This document shows, piece by piece, positions 1 through 7,600 of a stretch of 64,000 bases of DNA; the stretch's first letter is position 1, and every line of letters begins with the position of its first letter. The notes beneath the pieces are model-generated. The model had not been told where the DNA came from, searched no databases, and saw only the letters and a program-made list of their open reading frames with translations. Origin of the DNA: DATJPD01 sp035506575 (lineage in GTDB: Bacteria > Pseudomonadota > Alphaproteobacteria > CACIAM-22H2); NCBI GenBank assembly GCA_035506575.1, contig DATJPD010000055.1:31298-95297 (forward strand). The letters run 5' to 3'. A program made the translations under genes and the position numbers.

Positions 1-1
1 C

Positions 2-391
2 GTCGCGGCGTCGCTTGGGCGCGCGCTGCAGCTCACCAATATCCTGCGCGACGTGTCCGAAGATGCCGAGCGTGGGCGCGTCTATCTGCCGCGCGAAATG
101 CTGGCCGCCCACGGCATTCCCGAAGCGCCGCTCGGCGCCATTCTGGGCCACGCGGCGCTGCCCGAGGTGTGTGCCAAGCTCGCCGACCTGGCGCAGCGGC
201 ATTTCGAGGACGCGCGGGCCGCGATGCGCCTCTGCCCGCGCCGCACCATGCGGCCCGCCGCGATCATGGGCGCGATGTACTGGTCGATTTTCAGGCGCCT
301 GAAAAAGCGCGGCTGGGACGTGACCGGCGCACGGCCGCGGATCCCGGCGCTCGTGAAGCTCGGAATCGTCCTGCGCTACGGATTGATCTGA
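2..391 (+). CDS. hpnD: Presqualene diphosphate synthase HpnD, 3' part (partial at window edge)
   Basis: The frame is open from the window edge and gives the last 129 residues of a squalene/phytoene synthase-type protein. The second conserved acidic motif of the family is visible near the start (LTNILRDVSED, then the RGRVYLP-type stretch). HpnD condenses two farnesyl diphosphates to presqualene diphosphate, the first step towards squalene for hopanoids. It faces hpnH tail to tail, with 3 bp between the stop codons, and lies in a hopanoid cluster. That context favours HpnD over HpnC or a carotenoid phytoene synthase, but the N-terminal half needed to separate them is outside the window. Confidence 0.8.
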   Translation, partial: VAASLGRALQLTNILRDVSEDAERGRVYLPREMLAAHGIPEAPLGAILGHAALPEVCAKLADLAQRHFEDARAAMRLCPRRTMRPAAIMGAMYWSIFRRLKKRGWDVTGARPRIPALVKLGIVLRYGLI

Positions 392-394
392 CGG

Positions 395-1540
395 TCAGTC
401 GTCGCCGGCTTCGGCCTTGGCGGCGTGGTGGTTGCGCAGCCGCGCCAGCGCGTCTTCCACGTGACGCGAGAAGACGAACTGCGCCGGCCGCTGCTCGGCC
501 AGCGGGATTTCCGGCGCCATCGGCCCCGAGGTCGCCACGCCTCGCAGACTGACGGTCAGCGCCTTCAGCGGATGGCGCACCGCATCGGCCACCGCCGTCG
601 CCTCATAGCCGCAATGGACCATGCAGTCCGCGCATTTCTCGTAATTGCCGGTGCCGTAGCTGTCCCAGTCCGTCTCCTCCATCAGCTCGCGGAAGGTCTT
701 CACATAGCCTTCGCCGAGCAGATAGCAGGGCCGCTGCCAGCCGAAATAGTTGCGCGTCGGGTTGCCCCACGGCGTGCAGCGATACGATTGGTTGCCGGCC
801 AGGAAGTCGAGGAACAGCGAGGACTGGCCGAACGCCCAGCGCTTGCCGCCCTCGCCGCGGCGGAAGATGTCGCGGAACAGCTGCTTCGTGTTCTGGCGCG
901 CGAGGAAGTGCGTCTGGTTCGGCGCGCGCTCATAGGCGTAGCCGGGCGAGACGGTGATGCCGTCGATTCCGATCTCCTTCACGTCGTCGAAGAAGCGCGC
1001 GACGCGCTCGGGCTCGGCGGTCGAGAACAGGGTGCAATTGATGTTGACGCGGAAGCCGCGCGCTTTCGCCGCGCGGATTGCCTCCACCGCGCGGTCATAT
1101 ACGCCGGTCTGGCAGACCTCGTGGTCGTGCGTTTCACGGTCGCCATCCAGGTGGATCGACCACGTGAAATAGGGACTCGGCTTGAACAGGTCGAGCTTCT
1201 TCTCGATGAGCAGCGCGTTCGAGCACAAATAGACGAAACGGCCTTGCTTGATCAGCCCTTCGACGATCTGGTCGATCTCTTTGTGCAGCAGCGGCTCGCC
1301 GCCGGCGATGGAGACGACCGGTGCTCCGCATTCCGCCGCGGCGTCGAGGCACTCCTTGACGCTCAGGCGCTGGTTGAGGATCTCGTCGGGATAGTCGATC
1401 TTGCCGCAGCCGGCGCAGGCCAGATTGCAGCGGAACAACGGCTCGAGCATCAGCACGAGCGGATATCGCTTCCGCCCGATGAGGTGCTGACGCACGACAT
1501 ACCAACCGACGCTGACCTGTTGCCGAATCGGGATACCCAT
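395..1540 (-). CDS. hpnH: Adenosylhopane synthase HpnH (radical SAM)
   Basis: A 381-residue radical SAM enzyme. The [4Fe-4S] ligands C38, C42 and C45 form CNLACAGC, followed by an AGGEPLLH stretch. The C-terminal third holds further cysteines (CADCMVHCGYE), an SPASM/twitch-like feature of HpnH. HpnH adds a 5'-deoxyadenosyl group to diploptene, giving adenosylhopane, the entry point to C35 bacteriohopanepolyols. It is followed upstream by ispH on the same strand with a 36-bp gap, so the two are probably co-transcribed. Length and motif placement are normal for the family. Confidence 0.95.
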   Translation of the reverse strand: MGIPIRQQVSVGWYVVRQHLIGRKRYPLVLMLEPLFRCNLACAGCGKIDYPDEILNQRLSVKECLDAAAECGAPVVSIAGGEPLLHKEIDQIVEGLIKQGRFVYLCSNALLIEKKLDLFKPSPYFTWSIHLDGDRETHDHEVCQTGVYDRAVEAIRAAKARGFRVNINCTLFSTAEPERVARFFDDVKEIGIDGITVSPGYAYERAPNQTHFLARQNTKQLFRDIFRRGEGGKRWAFGQSSLFLDFLAGNQSYRCTPWGNPTRNYFGWQRPCYLLGEGYVKTFRELMEETDWDSYGTGNYEKCADCMVHCGYEATAVADAVRHPLKALTVSLRGVATSGPMAPEIPLAEQRPAQFVFSRHVEDALARLRNHHAAKAEAGDD

Positions 1541-1576
1541 GAATGCCCCTTGGAGCCCGCCACCAAACCCTGAGTG

Positions 1577-2497
1577 TTAAGAAAGCTGCGCTGGGAGCCG
1601 GAAGTGGATGTTCTCTTCCCGGCCCGGCAGGATCGAGACGCGAATATCTGTATATTTACCTAGGGCGTCAATAAGCTCCTCGACAAGCCTCTCGGGGGCC
1701 GAGGCGCCGGCCGTGATGCCCAGGGTGTTCACGCCGTCGAGCCAGCGCCAGTCGAGCGCGTCGACGTCTTCGATCAGGTAGCTGGGCACGCCACGCTCGG
1801 CCGCGATCTCCCGCAGGCGGTTCGAATTCGAGCTGTTCGACGCTCCGATAACAAGGATCGCATCGGCGAGTTCCGCCAGCTCGCGCACCGCGACCTGGCG
1901 GTTCTGCGTGGCATAGCAGATGTCCTTGGTGTTCGGCCCGACGATGTTGGGAAACCGGGCGCGGAGCGCGTCCACGATCTGCCGGGTGTCGTCGATGCTG
2001 AGCGTGGTCTGGGTCACGTACGCAAGCCGGCTCGAATCCGTGACCTCGAGTTCCTCGACGTCTTCCACTTTGGAGACGAGATGCACCACGCCGGGGATCT
2101 GGCCGATCGTGCCGATGACCTCGGGGTGGCCGGCATGCCCGATCAGCACCACCTCGCGGCCGCGCGAGGCATAGCGCTGCCCCTCGAGATGGACCTTCTC
2201 GACCAGCGGGCAGGTGGCATCGATGACCTGCAGCCCGCGGCCGGTGGCCGCCTCCTCGACCGCATGCGACACGCCATGGGCGCTGAAGATCGTCACCGCA
2301 CCTTCCGGGATCTCGTCGAGCTCCTCGACGAATCGGGCGCCCTTGGCCTTCAGGCTTTCGACCACGTGGCGGTTGTGCACGATCTCATGGCGCACGTAGA
2401 CCGGTGCGCCGTATCGTTCGATCGCGCGTTCGACGATCTCGATCGCACGGACGACGCCGGCACAAAATCCGCGCGGCTGGGCCAGGATGATTTGCAT
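1577..2497 (-). CDS. ispH: 4-hydroxy-3-methylbut-2-enyl diphosphate reductase IspH (LytB)
   Basis: A 306-residue IspH, the last enzyme of the MEP pathway, which reduces HMBPP to IPP and DMAPP. The three iron-sulfur cysteines are present at C12 (RGFCAGV), C96 (DATCPLV) and C194 (DICYATQ). The conserved HPEV and SNSSNS stretches are also there. It lies directly upstream of hpnH on the same strand. Pairing an isoprenoid-precursor enzyme with hopanoid genes is functionally sensible. A plausible sigma-70-type promoter lies about 40 bp upstream of the ATG. Confidence 0.96.
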   Translation of the reverse strand: MQIILAQPRGFCAGVVRAIEIVERAIERYGAPVYVRHEIVHNRHVVESLKAKGARFVEELDEIPEGAVTIFSAHGVSHAVEEAATGRGLQVIDATCPLVEKVHLEGQRYASRGREVVLIGHAGHPEVIGTIGQIPGVVHLVSKVEDVEELEVTDSSRLAYVTQTTLSIDDTRQIVDALRARFPNIVGPNTKDICYATQNRQVAVRELAELADAILVIGASNSSNSNRLREIAAERGVPSYLIEDVDALDWRWLDGVNTLGITAGASAPERLVEELIDALGKYTDIRVSILPGREENIHFRLPAQLS

Positions 2498-2535
2498 ATG
2501 CGCCGGGAATCGTCAGCTGTTGATAGAACTGTCGG

Positions 2536-2563
2536 ATTCTAGCAAGCACTGCCGAAACAACAA
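2536..2563 (-). promoter_or_regulatory. Candidate promoter for ispH-hpnH
   Basis: On the minus strand a -35-like TTGTTG (2563-2558) and a -10-like TAGAAT (2541-2536, five of six consensus bases) are separated by 16 bp. They lie about 40 bp upstream of the ispH start. The match is by eye; the rest of the divergent 230-bp gap to hpnI shows no other clear element. Confidence 0.4.
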
Positions 2564-2727
2564 GCGCGCCGACTATCCGGGTGCGGCAGAGCAAGTCTGT
2601 AAATCCATGATTTCTTTGTGGGAAAGGCCCACATTTTAGTCAAACTGAGGCACCGGCCTTACCAAGTGGCCGCCCGCTTGCTGCTAAACTGGGCTCGAAG
2701 GTCTACCTCGCCCCCAACCGATCGCCC

Positions 2728-3891
2728 ATGGCGCCCATGTTCGCGGATCTCATCTCTCTGTGCGGCTATGCGCTCGTCGCCGCAGCCCTGGCCTATTCGA
2801 TCATCGCCATGATGCGAGTATGGACATTCCCGCGGCCGAAGCCGCCTGCGGGCGAGCAGCCGCCCATCACGGTGTTGAAGCCGGTCGCGGGCGCCGAGCC
2901 GAATCTCGAGCAGAACCTGCGCAGCTTCTGTGCGCAGGATTATCCGGACTTCCAGGTCCTGTTCGGGGTGCGCGACAGCCGCGATCCCGCCATTCCGATC
3001 ATCGAGCGCCTGGTGCGCGACTACCCGCAGCGGCACGCGGCACTCGTCATCGACCCCGCCGTGGCCGGCAGCAACTTCAAGATCTCCAACGTCCTGAACA
3101 TGATGCCGCGAGCGCGCCACGACCTGCTGGTCGTGGCCGACGCCGACTGCCGGGTCGGGCCCTCATATCTGGCCGAGATCGCGCAGGCGTTTGCCGATCC
3201 GGCGGTGGGGGCCGCCACCTGCCTCTACAAAGGAACGCCGTTGCGTCCGGGGCTCGCGGACCGCCTCGGCGCCATGTTCATCAATGAATGGTTCCTGCCG
3301 TCGGTCCTCGTCGCGTTGCTGACCGAGCCGCTCCGCTATTGTTTCGGCGCCACCATGGCGGTGCGGCGCGAGGTCTTGCAGAAGATCGGCGGGTTCGAGG
3401 CGCTCGCCTCCTACCTGGCGGACGATTACATGCTGGGCCACCTGGTGGCTGCCGCCGGCCGCAAGGTCGTGCTGGTGCCCCACCTGGTCGACATCACGGT
3501 CGATGAGGGTGGCTTTGGGGCGTTGCTCCGGCATGAGCTGCGCTGGGCCCGCACCATGCGCACGGTCCGCCCGGTGGGCTACGCGCTCAGTGGCTTGACG
3601 GATGCCATCCCCCTCACAATTTTATGCGGGGCATTGCGGGGCTTCGCCGGCCCGGACCTGGTCCTGATCGGCATCGCCGTGGGCTTGCGGGTCGCGGCCC
3701 ATTATGCCGGCCGGGCCCGGCTGAATCTGTCAGGTCCCGCAATGCCTTGGCTGGTGCCGATACGGGATTTGCTCACGTTCGGTATCCGGGTTATGAGCTT
3801 CACCGGCCGCCGGGTGGCGTGGCAGAATCGGGATTTCATCGTGCGGCCGGACGGCCGCATGGTCGTCGAAGCGAAAGATTCAGCACCATGA
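2728..3891 (+). CDS. hpnI: Hopanoid biosynthesis glycosyltransferase HpnI
   Basis: A 387-residue membrane glycosyltransferase of the ceramide glucosyltransferase-like GT2/GT21 type. An N-terminal membrane helix (about residues 5-30) precedes a catalytic domain with a DAD motif (VVADADC) and an RWARTMR stretch corresponding to the (Q/R)XXRW motif. The C-terminus is hydrophobic. HpnI transfers N-acetylglucosamine to bacteriohopanetetrol. Its TGA overlaps the hpnJ start (ATGA), so the two are translationally coupled. The start could be the ATG at 2728 or the one at 2737; no clear ribosome binding site decides between them. Confidence 0.9.
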   Translation: MAPMFADLISLCGYALVAAALAYSIIAMMRVWTFPRPKPPAGEQPPITVLKPVAGAEPNLEQNLRSFCAQDYPDFQVLFGVRDSRDPAIPIIERLVRDYPQRHAALVIDPAVAGSNFKISNVLNMMPRARHDLLVVADADCRVGPSYLAEIAQAFADPAVGAATCLYKGTPLRPGLADRLGAMFINEWFLPSVLVALLTEPLRYCFGATMAVRREVLQKIGGFEALASYLADDYMLGHLVAAAGRKVVLVPHLVDITVDEGGFGALLRHELRWARTMRTVRPVGYALSGLTDAIPLTILCGALRGFAGPDLVLIGIAVGLRVAAHYAGRARLNLSGPAMPWLVPIRDLLTFGIRVMSFTGRRVAWQNRDFIVRPDGRMVVEAKDSAP

Positions 3892-5312
3892 TGCGAACGC
3901 TTTTTCTCAATCCGCCCTCGTACGAGGGCTTCGACGGCGGCGCCGGGTCGCGCTACCAGGCCAAGCGCGAGATCCGCTCGTTCTGGTACCCGACCTGGCT
4001 GGCGCAGCCCGCGGCCCTCATCCCGGACAGCAAGCTCATCGATGCGCCGGCGCGCGGCTTGAGCCTGCAGGACGTGCTGCCGCTCGCGAATGACTACGAG
4101 CTCCTGGTCCTGCACACGAGCACGCCGTCGTTCGCATCCGACGTGAAGATCGCCGAAGCCTTCAAGCGCGCCAACCCGAAGCTCCTGATCGGCATGGTCG
4201 GCGCGCATGTCGCCGTGTCGCCCGAGCCCTCGGTGCTCGCGAGCGATGCGATCGACTTCGTGGGCCGGTCGGAATTCGATTTCACGATCCGCGAGGTCGC
4301 CGAAGGCAAGGCGCTCAAGGACATCGACGGGCTGAGCTACAAGGTTGATGGCAAGGCCGTGCACAACAAGGAGCGCGCCATCCTCGAGGACATGGACGTC
4401 CTGCCGTGGGTCGTGGATGTCTACAAGCGCGACCTCGTGGCCGAGGATTACTTCATCGGCTACCTGCTCCATCCGTATCTGTCGCTCTATACGGGGCGCG
4501 GCTGCAAGTCGCGCTGCACGTTCTGCCTGTGGCCGCAGACGATCGGCGGCCATCGCTACCGGACCCGCAGCGCCGAGAACGTGGTCGCCGAGATCGCGCG
4601 CGCGAAGGAACTCTTCCCGCAGGTGAAGGAGTTCTTCTTCGACGACGACACCTTCACCGACGACCGCCCGCGCGCCGAGGCGATCGCGCGCGGCCTCGGC
4701 AAGCTCGGCGTGACCTGGTCGTGCAACGCCAAGGCGAACGTGCCTTACGAGACGCTCAAGATCCTGCGCGACAACGGACTGCGCCTGCTGCTCGTGGGGT
4801 ACGAGAGCGGCAACCAGCAGATCCTGCACAACATCAAGAAGGGCATGCGGGTCGAGGTGGCGCGGAAGTTCGCGGCGGACTGCCGCAAGCTCGGCATCAC
4901 CATCCACGGCACGTTCATCGTCGGCCTGCCCGGCGAGACCAAGGAGACGATCGAGGAGTCGATCCGCTTCGCCCAGGACGTCAACCCGCACACGATCCAG
5001 GTGTCGCTTGCGGCACCCTATCCGGGCACGGAGCTCTACCGCCAGGCGATCGCCGAGGGCTGGCTGCACGACAACAGCCGGCATCTCGTGGCCGATGACG
5101 GGTTCCAGATCAGCTCGCTGCAGTACCCGCACCTCTCCAACACCGAGATCTTCGAGGCGGTGAAGCACTTCTACAAGCGCTTCTACTTCCGCCCCGGCAA
5201 GATCGCCGAGCTGACCTGGGAAATGGCCTGCAGCACCGAGATGCTGAAGCGCCGCCTGCGCGAGGGTGTGGAGTTCTTCGGCTTCCTCAGAAGCCGCGAG
5301 AATCACGTGTAG
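3888..5312 (+). CDS. hpnJ: Hopanoid biosynthesis radical SAM protein HpnJ
   Basis: A 474-residue B12-binding-type radical SAM protein. An N-terminal Rossmann-like part leads to C206, C210 and C213 (GCKSRCTFC). The later GTFIVGLPGET stretch is typical of this group. HpnJ contracts the sugar of glucosaminyl-bacteriohopanetetrol to the cyclitol ether. The start is the ATG at 3888, which overlaps the hpnI stop. In known pathways the deacetylase HpnK acts between HpnI and HpnJ; no hpnK follows here. The stop codon lies inside a perfect 10-bp-stem hairpin. Confidence 0.92.
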   Translation: MMRTLFLNPPSYEGFDGGAGSRYQAKREIRSFWYPTWLAQPAALIPDSKLIDAPARGLSLQDVLPLANDYELLVLHTSTPSFASDVKIAEAFKRANPKLLIGMVGAHVAVSPEPSVLASDAIDFVGRSEFDFTIREVAEGKALKDIDGLSYKVDGKAVHNKERAILEDMDVLPWVVDVYKRDLVAEDYFIGYLLHPYLSLYTGRGCKSRCTFCLWPQTIGGHRYRTRSAENVVAEIARAKELFPQVKEFFFDDDTFTDDRPRAEAIARGLGKLGVTWSCNAKANVPYETLKILRDNGLRLLLVGYESGNQQILHNIKKGMRVEVARKFAADCRKLGITIHGTFIVGLPGETKETIEESIRFAQDVNPHTIQVSLAAPYPGTELYRQAIAEGWLHDNSRHLVADDGFQISSLQYPHLSNTEIFEAVKHFYKRFYFRPGKIAELTWEMACSTEMLKRRLREGVEFFGFLRSRENHV

Positions 5313-5395
5313 CGAAGCTACACGTGTCCCCGCGGAAGCGGGGACCCAGGGCGAGTTCGGCTTTGACGGCCCTGGACTCCCGCTTGCGCGGGAGT
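5304..5395. repeat. Multi-hairpin intergenic palindromic repeat after hpnJ
   Basis: Three palindromes follow one another: CACGTGTAGC/GCTACACGTG (5304-5313 and 5317-5326, perfect, containing the hpnJ stop), GTCCCCGC/GCGGGGAC (5326-5333 and 5338-5345) and ACTCCCGC/GCGGGAGT (5376-5383 and 5388-5395). CCAGGGC and GCCCTGG arms link the last two. This is a REP-like mobile palindromic element of a type common in alphaproteobacteria. It may also end transcription between the convergent hpnIJ and M24 genes. Confidence 0.7.
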
Positions 5396-5406
5396 GACGA
5401 AGAAAG

Positions 5407-6477
5407 CTAGTCCTCGAACAGCGGCGGCACGAGCAGGCTCGCGGGCGCACCGGCGGCTCCCAGCAGCGCCGGGCCGCCCAGCACGAGCGGGTGTCCATCG
5501 ATCCTGATGGTGGCCTGGACCGAGACGACCGAGCCTGCGGCCGGGCGCAGCGGTTCGGCCACTTTGGAGCCCATCAAGGGCTCGAGCGGCTGGGCCACGC
5601 GGCATCCCTCGACCAGCCACGAGGCGCAGTCCTTGAACCCGCGATCGTCGGGCAATGCCGACACGGCGGCCGCGAGCTGGTCCGTCGCTTGGGCCAGTAC
5701 GCCGTTCGGCGCACCCTCGAGGACCGTGCGCGTGAGGCGCACCCACACGCCCTTGTAGGCGACCGTGGCGCGCATCGCGAACGAGCGGCCGAGGGCCGGC
5801 GGGTTTTGTTCGATCCGCACGAGGCGCTGGTCGCGCGCGAGATCGGCCGCCACCGCGAGGTAGATCTCCTCGGCCCCCAAGGCTCGGGCCTGGGCTTCGG
5901 CCGCGGCGATCGCCGTGCCGATGGTGTCGGGCTTCGGCGGCACGCACGCGAGCGCGCGTTGCGCGATGGTGCCAGCCTTGGCCGCAAGTGCGATCTCCGC
6001 CGCGTCCGCGCCGCCGCGCAGCTTTTCGAACAATGCGGTGGCGTCGGTTACTTTGAGACCGCTGCCGGCTTTGCGCAGTCCATCGGCCACGTCGGCGCGC
6101 AAGGACTCGAGTTCGACCACGCCCACCGTGGCATTGATCTTCGTTTCGGCGATCACGCGCCCGGCTTCGGCGCCGATGCGCGGGGAGGGCACCACGCGCT
6201 CGACGCGGCTTACGCTCTCGATCCACCGCCGCACCCGGTTCGACAGTGCGACAACCAGCATCGGGCCGCCCGTGCGCGGCAGGATGCACAGGCCTTCGGA
6301 CCAGTAGGGCACGAACCCGGTCAGCCACGAGACCGCGGCGGTACGGGTGTTGTTCGTATAAAGGACGAGCGCGTCCAGCCCCGCCGCCGCCATCGCGGCC
6401 TGTGCCCGCGCCACGCGTGCGGCGAGGACGGCGTCCGGAAGCTCGGCGCGTGACCAGGAGATCAGACCGCGGCGCAT
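5407..6477 (-). CDS. M24 (creatinase/aminopeptidase P fold) protein, probably without metal site
   Basis: A 356-residue protein with an N-terminal creatinase-like domain (AGLDALVLYTNNTRTAAVSWLTG) and a C-terminal pita-bread-like domain. Where metal-dependent M24 enzymes carry DxG and an aspartate before TRT, this one reads AYKGVWVRLTRT. No GHGxG histidine or late glutamates are evident, so it is probably metal-free or catalytically dead. It is the last gene of the hydantoinase/ABC operon, 16 bp after the other M24 gene. Possible roles are an auxiliary subunit or an unusual amidinohydrolase-type enzyme; substrate unknown. Confidence 0.7.
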   Translation of the reverse strand: MRRGLISWSRAELPDAVLAARVARAQAAMAAAGLDALVLYTNNTRTAAVSWLTGFVPYWSEGLCILPRTGGPMLVVALSNRVRRWIESVSRVERVVPSPRIGAEAGRVIAETKINATVGVVELESLRADVADGLRKAGSGLKVTDATALFEKLRGGADAAEIALAAKAGTIAQRALACVPPKPDTIGTAIAAAEAQARALGAEEIYLAVAADLARDQRLVRIEQNPPALGRSFAMRATVAYKGVWVRLTRTVLEGAPNGVLAQATDQLAAAVSALPDDRGFKDCASWLVEGCRVAQPLEPLMGSKVAEPLRPAAGSVVSVQATIRIDGHPLVLGGPALLGAAGAPASLLVPPLFED

Positions 6478-6493
6478 CGCTTTCGCCCCCGCT

Positions 6494-7591
6494 TCAGGCC
6501 GGTACTTCGAACAGATCGCGCGGTGTTCCGCACAGGACCTCGCATCCCGTGTCCGTCACCACGACCGCGTCGCCGAGCACCATGTAGCCCACCTCCGGGT
6601 GATACGTGTTGGGGTGCACGATCAGCGCCATGCCCGGGACCAGCTTCGTGTCCACGTCTTCCAGGATGTGCGGCTTCGAGTCCGCGAACAGGCCCATGCC
6701 ATGGCCGCGCACCCGCGTGTATTTGTTCGTGACGTAATCCCCGAGGCCGTATTTGCGGAAGACGTCGTTCTCGGCGCGCGCCACGTCGGCGGCTGTGACA
6801 CCAGGCCGCACCGCGGCGATGCCGGCCTCCAGCGCCTCGCGATAGACGGAGAACGCGCGCTTCTGCGCCGCATTCGCCTCGCCGATCACGAGCGTGCGGC
6901 AGATCTGCGCGTAATAGCCGCCGATCGAGGGCGTGAGCTCGGTCGTGACCAGGTCGCCCGGTGCCAGGCGCCGTTGCGAGGGCGGGGCCATGCCGTACAC
7001 GTCCTGGCCGCCCGAGCCGATGATCATGAAATTGTCGGCCGAGCCGTTGGCGCGCAGGAATGCCTCGACATCGGCCACGAGCTCGTACTGCCGGCGGCCC
7101 GGGCGGGCCGCGGCCTTGAACACCTCGTAGCCCTCGTCGGCGAGGCGTGCGGCGCTACGAATGGTGGCGACCTCGCCGGGCAGCTTGTGCATCAGGAGCT
7201 CGTCGACCACGGCCGTCGCATCCGCGAGGCGCTTGCCTGAGTCCGTCTCGGTCAGCCCGTGCGGCAGGAACCCGCGCGGGGCCGCCGCCGTGGTCCGGTT
7301 GCCCGCGCGGTCGAGCCAGGCGCTCACGGCGCGCGTTACGTCGCGTACGAGGTGGATGTCAGCACCCGGCGTCTCGACCTCGGCGCGCTCCGCGTCGGCG
7401 GCACTGTCGAGGAACAGCTGCACCCCATCGTCGCGCGTGACCACTGCGATGCCGTGGCCTTCGAGGATTCCGAAGTCGCTCGCATAGCGCAGGTAGTCGC
7501 CCTGCCAGGCATTGCCGTAGAGCACCATGGCATCGATCTGCGCCTTGCCCATGGCGCTGCGCAGCCGGTTCAGCCGTTCCTCGGCAAGCAT
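6494..7591 (-). CDS. M24-family (creatinase-like) hydrolase, metal ligands altered
   Basis: A 365-residue two-domain pita-bread protein. The family core is clear (GDLVTTELTP, GGYYAQICRT, GHGMGL, GYMVLGDAVVV). The usual metal aspartates read E and Q, and the usual EPG glutamate reads H (IVHPNTY). Creatinase is a known metal-free member of this fold, so a C-N bond hydrolase acting on a small amide or guanidino compound is more likely than a dipeptidase. An AGGAGG ribosome binding site precedes the ATG. It sits between hyuB and the second M24 gene. Confidence 0.8.
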   Translation of the reverse strand: MLAEERLNRLRSAMGKAQIDAMVLYGNAWQGDYLRYASDFGILEGHGIAVVTRDDGVQLFLDSAADAERAEVETPGADIHLVRDVTRAVSAWLDRAGNRTTAAAPRGFLPHGLTETDSGKRLADATAVVDELLMHKLPGEVATIRSAARLADEGYEVFKAAARPGRRQYELVADVEAFLRANGSADNFMIIGSGGQDVYGMAPPSQRRLAPGDLVTTELTPSIGGYYAQICRTLVIGEANAAQKRAFSVYREALEAGIAAVRPGVTAADVARAENDVFRKYGLGDYVTNKYTRVRGHGMGLFADSKPHILEDVDTKLVPGMALIVHPNTYHPEVGYMVLGDAVVVTDTGCEVLCGTPRDLFEVPA

Positions 7592-7600
7592 AGGCGCCTC

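Noticed and set aside
5407..7591. Calling the two M24 proteins Xaa-Pro dipeptidases
   Set aside because: Classical metal ligands are replaced in both, and the hydantoinase context fits a different hydrolase better.
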